Assembly: GCA_037576195.1 (NCBI GenBank)
Contig: CM075101.1
Span: 42,780,001 to 42,844,000 of the forward strand
Length of the DNA: 64,000 nucleotides
From: Phytoseiulus persimilis
Lineage: Eukaryota; Arthropoda; Arachnida; Mesostigmata; Phytoseiidae
Reading direction: 5' to 3'
A program made the position numbers and the translations under genes. Shown here piece after piece: positions 1-10,776 of this stretch. The notes below the pieces were generated by a model that was not told the DNA's origin, made no database searches, and worked only from the letters and a program-made list of their open reading frames with translations. Positions within the stretch are counted from its first letter, which is position 1. Each line of letters opens with the position of its first letter.

Positions 1-600
1 AACATGTTGTCGAAATGGTGACATGAGAAGTGTGGGAGGTATTGAGTTTCTCGAGCGCGCACATCGCGACAATCGTCGGATGGCGAGGCGAGCTCACAAG
101 CTCAACGGAACCATCATTCAGAGCCCACAGTGGAAGCGTGAAGAACCCCGTGAGATGTCGAGTCAAAGGCGTCGTAAGTATTTCGAATCTTGGATTCTGA
201 TTTTGTTCCATTTGGAAACCCACAGAGCCGTAGGCAGCTGCCGTTGGAGGGAAGACTCGCGTTCGATGGATGCGAGACGTTCTGAAACGAATCTGAAAGT
301 TCTCACAAGTTCTTCTGCGGCTGTCTCAGATCCCGCAAACTCCGGTGAGGGCATCCTTACTTCATCAGACGCAGAACTGCTTACTTTATCCACTTCTTCG
401 AGCTCAGCATCACAAACAAAATCTCACTCATACAAGCGAATGAGTGGAAAGCGTCTCAAGGGAGCCAATGGCGGAGCACATGTTCATATCCTCCTATAGA
501 TACTCCGTTTCTCGTGCCCAAGTCGGAAACCATTTCTTGGATGATTTCGGTGGGTTGAAAACGTCCGTTGATGATGGTCTCCCTTTCCGAATCAAAAAAT
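1..600. other. No recognisable gene
   Basis: Unique-looking sequence to the left of the first minisatellite array. A 158-codon plus-strand reading frame at 23-499 has no domain, motif or low-complexity pattern that I recognise, and an antisense frame overlaps it. Nothing supports a real gene here. Confidence 0.5.
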
Positions 601-628
601 AATTTCCGAGTTCCGAGTCTCGGAAATT

Positions 629-2520
629 CATGTCTAGTCCCGGAATCACCCCTCCAGGTTTTGAAAAGTATGCTGAGATTTGTCTCGAGATCACCCCTCA
701 GACTTGGAAAGTGATAGTCAGATTGGTCTCGGAATCACCCCTCCAGACTTGGAAGAGTATGGTCAGATTGGTCCCGAGATCACTCCTCCAAACTTGGAAA
801 GTAATGGTCAGATTGGTCTCGGAATCCCCCCTCCAGAGTAGGAGAGTAATGGCCAGATCGGTCCCAGAAACACCCCTCCAGAGTTGGAAGGTAATGGCCA
901 GATTGGTCCCAGAAACACCCCTCCAGAGTTGGAAAGTAATGGCCAGATTGGTCTCGGAATCACCCCTCCAGAGTTTGAAAGCAATGGTCAGATTGGTCCC
1001 GAGATCACTCCTCCAAACTTGGAAAGTAATGGTCAGATTGGTCTCGGAATCACCCCTCCAGACTTGGAAAAGTATGGTCAGATTGGTCCCGAGATCACTC
1101 CTCCAAACTTGGAAAGTAATGGTCAGATTGGTCCCGGAATCACCTCTCCAGAGTAGGAGAGTAATGGCCAGATCGGTCCCAGAATCACCCCTCCAGAGTT
1201 GGGAAGTAATGGCCAGATTGGTCCCAGAATCACCCCTCCAGAGTTGGAAAGTAGTGGAAAGATTGGTCTTCCAATCACCCCTCCAGAGTTGGAAAGTAAT
1301 GGTCAGGTTGGTCCCGAGATCACTCCTCGAAACTTGGAAAGTAATGGTCAGATGGGTCTCGGAATCACCCCTCCAGACTTGGAAAAGTATGGTCAGATTG
1401 GTCCCGAGATCACTCCTCCAAACTTGGAAAGTAATGGTCAGAAAGGTCTCGGAATCACCTCTCCAGAGTAGGAGAGTAATGGCCAGATCGGTCCCAGAAT
1501 CACTCCCCCAGAGTTGGGAAGTAATGGCCAGATTGGTCCCAGAATCACCCCTCCAGAGTTGGAAAGTAATGGCAAGATTGGTCTTCCAATCACCCCTCCA
1601 GAGTTGGAAAGTAATGGTCAGATTGGTCCCATGATCACTCCTCCAAACTTGGAAAGTAATGGTCAGATTGGTCTCAGAATCACCCCTCCAGAGTTGAAAA
1701 GTGATGGTCGGATTGATCTTGGAATCACCCCTCCAAAGTTGGAAAGTAATGTCCAGATTGGTCTCGGAATCACCCCTCCACAGTTGGAAAGTAATGGTCA
1801 GATTGGTCCCAAGATCACTCCTCCAAACTTGGAAAGTAATGGTCAGATTGGTCTCGGAATCACCCCTCCAGACTTGGAGAAGTATGGTCAGATTGGTCCC
1901 GAGATCACTCCTCCAATCTTGGAAAGTAATGGTCAGATTGATCTCGGAATCACTCCTCCAGAGTTGAAAAGTAATGGCCAGATTGGTCCCGGAATCACCC
2001 CTCCAGGCTTGGAAAGTAATGGCCAGATTTGTCCCGGAATCAACCCTCCAGAGTTGGAAAGTAATCGCCAGATTGGTCTCGGAATCACCCCTCCAGAGTT
2101 GGGAAGTAATGCTGAGATTGGTCCCGGAATCACCCCTCCAGAGTTGGACAGTAATGCTCAGATTGGTCTCGGAATCACTCCTCCAGAGTTGAAAAGTAAT
2201 GGCCAGATTGGTCCCGGAATCACCCCTCCAGGCTTGGAAAGTAATGGCCAGATTTGTCCCGGAATCAACCCTCCAGACTTGGGATCACCTCGATAGACTC
2301 CAAAAAGTATAGTCGGAATCACCCCTCCAGAGTTGGACAGTAATGCTCAGATTGGTCTCGGAATCACTCCTCCAGAGTTGAAAAGTGATGGCCAGATTGG
2401 TCCCGGAATCACCCCTCCAGGCTTGGAAAGTAATGGCCAGATTCGTCCTGGAATCAGCCCTCCAGACTTGGGATCACCTCGATAGACTCCAAAAAGTATA
2501 GTCGGGTCGACCCCGGAATC
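629..2520 (+). repeat. 45-bp minisatellite array 1
   Basis: About 40 tandem copies of a 45-bp unit, recognisable by the core GGAATCACCCCTCCAGAGTT. Because 45 is a multiple of three, the array stays open in several frames. It gives apparent 15-residue repeat proteins, for example a 334-codon frame at 630-1634 with the recurring ITPPELESNGQIG motif. Units are diverged point by point and some higher-order order is visible: the pair of GAGATCACTCCTCCAAACTT-type units recurs. The left end starts abruptly without the GC-rich foldback terminus seen at 13.5 and 33.6 kb. Confidence 0.95.
2131..2505 (+). repeat. 189-bp-offset direct duplication at array 1 edge
   Basis: Sequence 2131-2316 is repeated at 2320-2505 with few changes. 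Each copy holds about three 45-bp units followed by a non-repeat tail containing CGATAGACTCCAAAAAGTAT. This shows a higher-order duplication that included the array boundary. Confidence 0.85.
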
Positions 2521-2597
2521 AATTCGAGAGGCGGCCATCATAGAACCCGCCTCATATACCCGGGTTCATCCGAGTCTGGAACCGGGTACCCGGGTAT

Positions 2598-4606
2598 TTG
2601 CGACCCCTGGTCCCGATGGAGCTCGACACGGGAAGCGGAATTTCGACCATGTCGCCGGCTAAGTTCGAACATATTTTGCCGTCTCAAGAACTCTTTGAGA
2701 GCGATATTCGTCTTCGAACAGCGACAGGTGAACTCTTTGGACCACATTCCTATGCGGAAGTTCTAATCTCCATTCAAGCCTTGCAGAAACTACTACGAAT
2801 CTACTTGTTTGAAAAGGAGTGTTTCCCGACTCTGCTCGGACGCTCATGGATCCGTGAGCTGAATCTGGACTGGTCTCTGGTTATGAGACCGAATTCAGTT
2901 CTTACGTTCAGCGAGACGTCCAAGTCGGCAGATGATTTCAAGAACAAGGCGCAGGGATTGCTACGAAAGTTCCCGAACCTCACCAAGCCATACATCGGTC
3001 GAATTCCCTCAATAGAAGCGAAACTGGAGATGACAACAGCAAATCCGCGGCCCGTCTACTTACGCGCGCGGCCTGTTGCACACGCAATGCTCCAGGAGAC
3101 CGACTGCGAGCTGAAGCACCTTGAAGAGCAGGGAATCATCGAGAAGGTCTGGGTCAGCGAATGGGCACGACCGATTGTGGTGGTCCCAAGAGCGAACGGG
3201 ACGGTCACTCATTGTAGATTCCGGTTACAGTCTCAGGGAATCCACAAATGTCCGGGCAAGGTCAAAGCTATCCAGAAAGCTCCCGCTCTAGAGAACGCAA
3301 GTGAACTCAAGTAATTTCTGGGTCTCATACAGTTCTACGCAAGTTTCGCCCCTCGACTAGCAGACATCGCGCGCCCACTATACGAACTGCTGGAGGCGTC
3401 AACAACGTTCTCATGGAATCTCGAGAAGCAGCAAGCGTTCGAAAAACTCAAGAAAGAACTCTCCTCCGAATGTGCTCTTGTATCCTTCGACTCTGAGAAA
3501 CCACTCCTACTGGCCACCGATGCCAGCCCGGAATAGCTGCGGTGCTGTCTCATCGGTTTCCAGATCAAACCGAGCGCCCGATTGCATATTATTCTATAAT
3601 GCTAACCGAGACGGAACGCAAGTATAGCCAAATCGACAAGGAAGCCTTGGGCATCAAGTGGAAAAATTCTTCTACTGTCTATTTGGCAGGCCTCACTCTC
3701 ATCACTGACTCAAGACCCCCAGTTCAAATCTTCTCGCCCGGGAAAAGTCTCCCCCCACTGTCAACAACGAGAATGCAACACTACTCAATCTATCTGATGG
3801 GCTTCAACTTCGATATTGTTTATCGTTCAACACATCAGCACGGCAATGTGGAAGCGTTGTCCCGGCTGCCAATGAAGAGTGAACAGCTACAGGGAATGGA
3901 CTGCGTGGACTTCGCATCCTCTCGTCAGATACAGGAAGCTCCAATCAATGCCAAAGAGATCGCCGTACAGACGTCACGATGTTCAGAACTAACACCTCTG
4001 CTGAAAATCTTCCAGGGACACTCTCCGGCACCGCTCACCTCGAAATATTTCAACGTTCCAATGTGCGAATTCAGTTTGGGCAATGGCAACGTGATCTTCC
4101 GAGGGCATCGCGTCGTCGTCCCGAAATCTTGCAGGAAGCAGATTCTCAAGGAACTGCTTGATGGTCACTTCGGGGTAAAGAAAATGAAGGAACTGGCAAG
4201 ACGGTTTGTCTGGTGGCCATCCCTGGATCCCGACATCAAGGAAGTTTGCCCGAGCTGTCTACCATGCCTAAAACATGCGAGAAACCCGCCGAGGGTCGAA
4301 CTTCACTGCTCGAAGCCCGCATCAACGCCCATGCAGAGACAACATCTCGATTATGCAGGACCGATTGCTGGGAAATACATCCTGCTGATTGTCGACGCCT
4401 ATTCGAAGTGTCTTGAATCTTTCGTGGTATCCAACAAAACTTCGGAGAAGACGATTCAATGTTTGAAGGAAAACATTGCACGATTCGGGATTCCAGAAGT
4501 GATCGTAACGGATAATGACCCTACTTTCAAATCCGCAGCAATGGAAGAATTCTCAAAAACGTTCGGAATCGTTCACAAATTGAGCCGACTTTCCCACCCG
4601 AGCTCT
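2598..4606 (+). pseudogene. Gypsy (Ty3-type) pol, 5' part: protease, RT remnant, RNase H, integrase
   Basis: Decayed pol gene of a Gypsy-type LTR retrotransposon. The first frame (2598-3314) begins with an aspartic-protease signature (ELDTGSGIS) and runs into the N-terminal thumb/finger part of a reverse transcriptase (PRPVYLRARPV, then EQGIIEKV and PIVVVPR). The RT palm with its YxDD site is missing: the frame jumps from HCRFRLQSQ straight to the connection region (FLGLIQFYASF), so an internal deletion has occurred. In-frame stops lie at 3312-3314 (TAA) and 3534-3536 (TAG), and the frame shifts near 3530. The second frame (3542 onward) gives RNase H (YYSIMLTETERKYSQIDKEA) and integrase (RRFVWWPSLD, a zinc-binding pair in CPSCLPC, core HLDYAGPI and VTDNDPTF). 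It breaks at 4606, where a LINE is inserted, and continues at 10766. No LTRs were identified. Confidence 0.9.
4596..4606. repeat. Left target-site duplication of the LINE (ACCCGAGCTCT)
   Basis: The 11-bp word ACCCGAGCTCT occurs here and at 10766-10776, exactly flanking the minus-strand LINE. In the uninterrupted Gypsy integrase the word encodes part of the HPSSNGQAER motif, so the two sites are one original target. Confidence 0.93.
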
Positions 4607-4690
4607 GATAATAATAATTTCATTTATATAACCGACTCGGTATCTGCGACATATATATATATAACAACTCAACAAATTACATAGGTAATG

Positions 4691-6274
4691 TCATCCTCTT
4701 CCGCGGCCCAACTCGGATAGGGATGGGGCTTCATGGCAATCCTTCTGGTGGTAGCGCGTGCAAGCTTTTCCGCAGTATTTACACACACAGCTGGATGCGC
4801 GGCTGTGGAAGTCACTTGCCTGGCACAGGAGATGGTGGAATCCGTGCACTGAGTATCGGGCTATGATGTGTCGCATGTCATAGAGGGGCATTTTCCAGTC
4901 GTTCGTGATCATCGCCGGGGAGGTATAGAATTCAGCCGGGACCTCTCTCATTTTTTGGCTAAATATCTCTCTGAACTTCGACAGTGCCTCTGTCGGGGGC
5001 AGTTGGAACCTTCTAACGAGGTCTTCCACAAGAGGTTGCGTTCCAGCCATGGTTAAGACCAGCCGGTTGCTGGCATTTCTGGGCAGTCCCATTGCCCGTT
5101 TCAGGAACGTTGGCTTAACTCTGTCCAGCGCTGTCAGTTGGCTGGCGGTCAGATCCTCCCATATGATCTGGATTCCGTAAGAAGCCACCGGGGCGATTTT
5201 CATGTCAAACAGCCTGATGACGGTCGTCATTGCTAATTTCTGTGGGCACGGGATGCTGCACATTGCCGATGTGCTCTTTCGGACACGCTCTGCGACGTGA
5301 GCTCCGAAAGATGTTCCACTTGTCGTGAGTTCAACCCCCAGGTAGGTGAACTGCGGCACGAATTCGATTGGCGTGTTTCCCAGGTGTAGCTTGTCCGTTT
5401 TCCTAAGGCGCCCACCATTTCTGAACTTCATCGCCTTTGTTTTCTCGGTGTTGGTCACTAGTCCGTTGTTCTCGCCGTATTCCATCAGGAAGTTTGCGCT
5501 TTTCTTCAGCTCTAGAAGTATTCTTGAGTATAGGACTAGGTCATCGGCATACTGGGTAATTTTCACGCATGAGGAATGATTTCCAAGCATCGACGGGAGG
5601 TCACTCATGAGGACTATGAAAAATATTGCGCTTAGGTTGTCGCCTTGAGCGTACCCAGTCGTTTGTCGGAAGGGCTCGTGCTCACAGACTCCGTCATCCA
5701 GAGCGATAGTATTCGCCCTCAGTATGGATGACAGGAGACTCAGGAAACGCTTTCCGACTCCTACGCATGCCAGTTTCCGCAGCAGTATCGATCTGGGGGC
5801 GGAGTCGAATGCAGCACGGTAATCGACGAAGATGGCGTGGAGAGGCTTTTTCTTTTGTTCGAGGGAGTGCCGTATTTCCGATATCATCGTGGAGTGTTCG
5901 TTTCGAAATCCGTGCTGCTCCGGAGGCAGAACTCCGATAGCTTCGAGGTATGTGTTCAAGCGCCGAGCCAGTATCGAGGACAGAATCTTGTAGAGGCAGC
6001 TTTTCTTGGCAATTCCTCGCCAGGACGAGGGCGAGGAGGGATTTCCTTTACCCTTAGGAATGACTTTGAGAGTACAGCTCAACCATTGTTCCGGAACGCA
6101 GCCAAGTTCAAGGCACTTGTTGAAGAGGTCAGTCCATAGCGGTATCAGAGGTACGGCGGCTTTCAGGTGTTCATTCCTGATCAGATCCGGCCCATACGCT
6201 TTCCCTGCTTTCGATCGCTCGATGGTTATTTGGACTTCTTCGATGGTGATGCGCGCTTCGAGTTCCTCGGCGAG
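4691..6274 (-). pseudogene. LINE ORF2, 3' part: reverse transcriptase and CCHC finger
   Basis: Open minus-strand frame just downstream of an in-frame TAG (6275-6277). It starts with RT finger motifs (PKGKGNPSSPSSWRGI), the palm Asp in IFVDYRAAFDSAP, the GYAQGDNLSAIFF motif and the catalytic KITQYADDLVLY, which together make a complete-looking RT palm. The thumb and a C-terminal zinc motif (CVCKYCGKACTRYHQKDCH) follow, and the frame ends at 4691. Relative to the downstream duplicate of the same region it lacks 18 bp (six codons, TACSEL) after EHSTM. That deletion is flanked by a repeated ATC and so looks like slippage. The RT itself looks intact, but its link to the endonuclease is broken by the stop and by the internal duplication. 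Confidence 0.9.
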
Positions 6275-8967
6275 CTATGTCCCGCAAATGGGATCCAGGG
6301 ACGGAGACGTTTCTGGCACGAACTGCGGGATGGTATTTGCGGAGCTGAGAAGACTATTGAAATGGCCTCGCATGATTTCTGCCGGGACGGGGCAGCTCCG
6401 ATACACTGGCACTGCTCTGAGGGCCATGTGGGGGAGAGACTGAGCTTGGAGCACCATTTTGTCTTCCTCCGTACACGCGTGCATCTTTCTCGTGAGGTCG
6501 ATTAGAGCCCTGTACGTTCTCCGGTGTGCACAGTAGAGATCTTTCATGACAGGGTTTATCCTGGACAGGATCAGTGTTTGGATCACAATCTTGCGAGCGT
6601 CATAGCGTCTTTGGTCGAACCAGATGGGCGATCGGCGTTGCCTTTTTATCGTTTGGCACACTGCTCCGGTGATGCATTGCGTCAGCTCGTTTGCGATTTC
6701 GTCCACACTTGGTTCGAAAAGAAGTTTCGGGTGATGCCCCTGAACAAGTGTCAGCACTCGGTTCACGTCGATCCTTTTCGATAGTCCTTTTTTCTTCCGG
6801 CAGTTTCTTACTTGAGCTCGTGCTGTCCGGACGGAGGCTTCGACCGGGACGTGCTTCTTCAAGGCGATGAAGGGTGCATCGTGAGCTTGTCCCAAGTACT
6901 GGATCCGCTCGCGGGGTCCGTTGAACGCGAATATGTCCACTGTTGATGAACCTCCACGCCGGGGCGCTCTTCCTGGACCGCCTCCGTCGGCGTAGTACGT
7001 GGGGGGCTGAGGAGTCGTGCAGATTTCGAATCCGTGTTCATGCAGCAATCGCATCAGTGTCACGGTTCTGGTCGAAGGCTCTTGGTTCAGCCTGCAGTTG
7101 AGATCACCACAGATAACAACGTCTCCGTCGCATTGGACCTGCGATAGAGCACGTCCAATCTTCTCAACGAGATCTTCTTTCGAGTCAGTCACCCCGCTGC
7201 TGTACACTGCGACTATGCTGATCGTTGGTGAGCTCATGACTATCGTGTAGTCCTCTGCTAGCATGATTCTGACATTCTGTAGGCGGGCGCCTGTCAGCAA
7301 CGTAACCCCTCCTGCTGGTCTGCCGCGTTCCGGTTTCGTGGCAGGGCAGTGGTGAGCATAGAAACCCTCGACGTCGAACGGCACGGTAATCGACGAAGAT
7401 GGCGTAGAGAGGCTTTTTCTTTTGTTCGAGGGAGTGCCGTATTTCCGATATCAGTTCGCTACATGCCGTCATCGTGGAGTGTTCGTTTCGAAATCCGTGC
7501 TGCTCCGGAGGCAGAACTCCGATAGCTTCGAGGTATGTGTTCAAGCGCCGAGCCAGTATCGAGGACAGAATCTTGTAGAGGCAGCTTTTCTTGGCAATTC
7601 CTCGCCAGGACGAGGGCGAGGAGGGATTTCCTTTACCCTTAGGAATGACTTTGAGAGTACAGCTCAACCATTGTTCCGGAACGCAGCCAAGTTCAAGGCA
7701 CTTGTTGAAGAGGTCAGTCCATAGCGGTATCAGAGGTACGGCGGCTTTCAGGTGTTCATTCCTGATCAGATCCGGCCCATACGCTTTCCCTGCTTTCGAT
7801 CGCTCGATGGTTATTTGGACTTCTTCGATGGTGATGCGCGCTTCGAGTTCCTCGGCGAGCTATGTCCCGCAAATGGGATCCGGGGACGGAGACGTTTCTG
7901 GCACGAACTGCGGGATGGTATTTGCGGAGCTGAGAAGACTTTTGAAATGGCCTCGCATGATTTCTGCCGGGACGGGGCAGCTCCGATACACTGGCACTGC
8001 TCTGAGGGCCATGTGGGGGAGAGGCTGAGCTTGGAGCACCATTTTGTCTTCCTCCGTACACGCGTGCATCTTTCTCGTGAGGTCGATTAGAGCCCTGTAC
8101 GTTCTCCGGTGTGCACAGTAGAGATCTTTCATGACAGGGTTTATCCTGGACAGGATCAGTGTTTGGATCACAATCTTGCGAGCGTCATAGCATCTTTGGT
8201 CGAACCAGATGGGCGATCGGCGTTGCCTTTTTATCGTTTGGCACACTGCTCCGGTGATGCATTGCGTCAGCTCGTTTGCGATTTCGTCCACACTTGGTTC
8301 GAAAAGAAGTTTCGGGTGATGCCCCTGAACAAGTGTCAGCACTCGGTTCACGTCGATCCTTTTCGATAGTCCTTTTTTCTTCCGGCAGTTTCTTACTTGA
8401 GCTCGTGCTGTCCGGACGGAGGCTTCGACCGGGACGTGCTTCTTCAAGGCGATGAAGGGTGCATCGTGAGCTTGTCCCAAGTACTGGATCCGCTCGCGGG
8501 GTCCGTTGAACGCGAATATGTCCACTGTTGATGAACCTCCACGCCGGGGCGCTCTTCCTGGACCGCCTCCGTCGGCGTAGTACGTGGGGGGCTGAGGAGT
8601 CGTGCAGATTTCAAATCCGTGTTCATGCAGCAATCGCATCAGTGTCACGGTTCTGGTCGAAGGCTCTTGGTCCAGCCTGCAGTTGAGATCACCACAGATA
8701 ATAACGTCTCCGTCGCATTGGACCTGCGATAGAGCACGTCCAATCTTCTCAACGAGATCTTCTTTCGAGTCAGTCACCCCGCTGCTGTACACTGCGACTA
8801 TGCTGATCGTTGGTGAGCTCATGACTATCGTGTTGTTCTCTGCTAGCATGATTCTGACATTCTGTAGGCGGGCGCCTGTCAGCAACGTAACCCCTCCTGC
8901 TGGTCTGCCGCGTTCCGGTTTCGTGGCAGGGCAGTGGTGAGCATAGAAACCCTCGACGTCGAACGGC
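5814..8967 (-). repeat. Internal tandem duplication within the LINE (about 1.57 kb x 2)
   Basis: Sequence 5814-7382 is repeated at 7381-8967, covering the first part of RT and most of the endonuclease. The copies differ at scattered bases and by one 18-bp indel. At the junction near 7381 the two copies share only a GC dinucleotide, so it looks like end-joining at microhomology and not like two independent insertions. Only one set of target-site duplications flanks the whole. Confidence 0.92.
6275..7384 (-). pseudogene. LINE endonuclease fragment, duplicated copy
   Basis: Upstream part of ORF2 within the left duplicate. EEP-type endonuclease motifs are visible (VICGDLNCRLNQEPS for the GDxN block, STVDIFAFN for the later SxxDxxF block), followed by a linker and then TAG at 6275-6277. 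The frame begins at the duplication junction, so the N-terminal part of the endonuclease (QWNxxG block) is absent from this copy. Upstream of the junction the frame comes from the RT region of the other copy, so this fragment cannot make an ordered ORF2. Confidence 0.85.
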
Positions 8968-9284
8968 TCGGTCGCGAAGGTCTCCGTGAGGACGATTGCA
9001 TCGTACTTCTCGATGTTGGCGCCAGAGATCGATGGTAGTACGGATTTGATGCCCTCACAATTCCACTGACATATTAGTAACTTCGGCTCGGTCTCCGTTG
9101 GGATCCCGAGCGCTGGTGACGTTCTTTTGTGTGCCGATGGGGCTCTTCCGGGACTCTCGCACGGGTCCTCGGGTGCTGATCGAGGGCTTTCAGGGCCTTT
9201 TCGAGCGATTTCAACCTCTCTGCCAGCTGAGGGTACAGCTGTGGCTTGCCGGGATTGGGATTCGGTTTGCTCCGGGGCTTCCAT
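7860..9284 (-). pseudogene. LINE ORF2, 5' part: EEP endonuclease
   Basis: 474-codon minus-strand frame with a proline/serine-rich lead of about 75 residues, then an EEP endonuclease: block I LLICQWNCEGIKS, the catalytic Glu block AIVLTETFA, the IICGDLNCRLDQ block and a STVDIFAFN block. It ends at a TAG (7860-7862), followed in the same frame by RT linker sequence (VIPKGKGN and onward). The same TAG is present at the matching place in the other duplicate (6275-6277), so it existed before the duplication. Its N-terminus overlaps the end of the ORF1 region. No conventional start can be chosen with confidence. Confidence 0.88.
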
Positions 9285-9333
9285 GTAGGCTCCGTTTGAG
9301 TTATGCTCCGACGCTTTCGTGCGATCATCCGAG

Positions 9334-10638
9334 TCATTTGCTGCCCAGATGACGGAGACTCCACTGGCTGGTGTGGCCTTGTTCCGGGGGTTTCGCCTTG
9401 ATCGGCAACGCTTTCGTCCCTAACAAATTCGCTGCCTTTCGGGCGATTCCTTTCGCACAAGCCGTCGCTAACTCGTCAAGCCCTGCATATGTGTACATTC
9501 CCTTGTTCACCATCATACGTTGGCTGTGGGATACGTTGATCACATCGAATGTCTCCTGTGATTGTTGACCGATTAGGGCTTCGTTTGCTTCCTTGCATTC
9601 CTTGGTGAACTGTGGGATCGTGACCACGCTCAGTGAGCAGTCAGGTCTCGTCATCTTCAGTTCTTTCGTGAATGTGGAAACTGTGGAAGGAAATTGATCT
9701 TTCCTGAATTCCATGCACTCGTCGTAACCTGCGTGGAGGATCAGGTGTACTGGTTGCGAGTTGTTCTTCATGAAGATGGCCGCTTGTTCAAGGATGGCTT
9801 TGGTTTCCTGTTTCGAGGATGCACGAAACACTATGGAGCTCTTCTTCGGCATCTGTGCTGATATCTTCCCTCTGATCTGTTGTAACTTCTTGTCACCGAT
9901 CACCGTCACCGTTTTTTACGGTTGTTGTTTGGTTTGAGGACTCTTCGTCTTCTCTGCATCGCCGCTACTGCACTTTGCTGTGGGGGCATTCAGTATTCCC
10001 TCACCGGACAGAGCGGAGAATTTTTCTTCCAGCATCTTGATTCTGACTATCATGAACGAAATATAATGCATGATTTCCGAGTCGAGATTCTGCTTGTCTA
10101 GAATCGCCATTACTTCCTCTGTTGATTTCTCAATGGCTTGCAGTGAACAGACACGACGTTTCCACATCGAACACTGTTCTTCGGACGGTTCGGACTCATC
10201 GCTAGTTCGACACTTCTTGTGGAGCGTCCTTTTACAGCTGCCACATTTCAGCAGGTATCCCTGAAGTTCCAGTCCGCAGCGACTGCAGCTCTGTTCGATT
10301 TCCATATTGTTCGAACGCTTCGACTTCGGGCTTTGCCTTGTTGTGGTCGGGCTTCCTTCGATTACAAGCCTTCTCTTCCGAGGATTAGTGCTCGTGTTCG
10401 GTGCGCCGCCGTGTCCTTTTGATTTTAGCGGAGATATCTTGAATATCTCACTTTCAGATGTCTCTGAGTGATCTTGATCCTCTCCTTCACTCACTGTCGC
10501 TCGATCCGACATCCGTCGCACTCTGGGTTCAGGCCTCTTACACGGCGTTGTCCACCTGTTTCGTCGACCCGCTGATTCGAGTTGCGGTTCCTCTGCCGAG
10601 GCACCGATTTCACAAATTGGGTCGTTCTGTTCAAGCAC
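9334..10638 (-). pseudogene. LINE ORF1: PHD-like finger plus SGNH/esterase-like domain
   Basis: One minus-strand frame interrupted by a single TAA at 9916-9918. The upstream part (240 codons) is basic and serine-rich and has a PHD-like zinc finger (CSRCGLELQ, then CGSCKRTLHKKC) near residue 120, followed by a helical stretch. After the TAA the same frame continues for 191 codons. It contains a block resembling the SGNH/GDSL hydrolase fold (VIGDKKLQ at the position of GDS, VHLILHAGYDE at the position of GxND). The usual nucleophile serine is a lysine, so hydrolase activity is doubtful. PHD and esterase domains in ORF1 are known for CR1-like elements. No in-frame ATG lies near the 5' end. Confidence 0.72.
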
Positions 10639-10765
10639 CGAAGCCAGCCGGGACTCGCTCCACGCAAAACTGGGGATCGGTTAGCGCTTTAATGCTGCCG
10701 GATCCACCTTTCACCGAGAGCTCTTGAGTTTCCGTGCTTCTCAAGCCGGAGCAGACGACATTGTT

Positions 10766-10776
10766 ACCCGAGCTCT
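10766..10776. repeat. Right target-site duplication of the LINE
   Basis: Second copy of ACCCGAGCTCT, matching 4596-4606. Reading on from here the Gypsy integrase resumes with NGQAERYVATLKTALKK. Confidence 0.93.

Larger units (their letters stand above)
4607..10765 (-). mobile_element. Non-LTR retrotransposon (LINE) with PHD/esterase-like ORF1, inserted in Gypsy
   Basis: A 6.16-kb minus-strand LINE bounded by an 11-bp target-site duplication. Its 3' end (low coordinate) closes with a short (ATT)n microsatellite-type tail at 4607-4620. ORF1 (10638-9334) carries a PHD-like zinc finger and an SGNH/esterase-like segment. ORF2 carries an EEP endonuclease, a reverse transcriptase with a YADD site and a terminal CCHC. 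A PHD plus esterase ORF1 is known from CR1-like LINEs, so a CR1-related clade is the best guess. The (ATT)n tail and the long target duplication are less typical of CR1, so the clade is not certain. An internal tandem duplication of about 1.57 kb inflates the length; without it the element would be about 4.6 kb. Confidence 0.9.

Noticed and set aside
23..499. 158-codon frame at the window start
   Set aside because: No domain, no recognisable composition, overlapped by an antisense frame.
630..2296. Long ORFs of 334 and 260 codons with 15-residue repeats
   Set aside because: They are frames through the 45-bp minisatellite, open in several frames at once, with no start context or non-repeat domain.
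629..2520. CRISPR-like array
   Set aside because: Units are contiguous 45-bp tandem repeats without unique spacers, and the genome is clearly eukaryotic.
4691..8967. Two separate LINE insertions, one into the other
   Set aside because: Only one pair of target duplications exists and the repeated block lacks its own 3' tail, so an internal tandem duplication explains it better.
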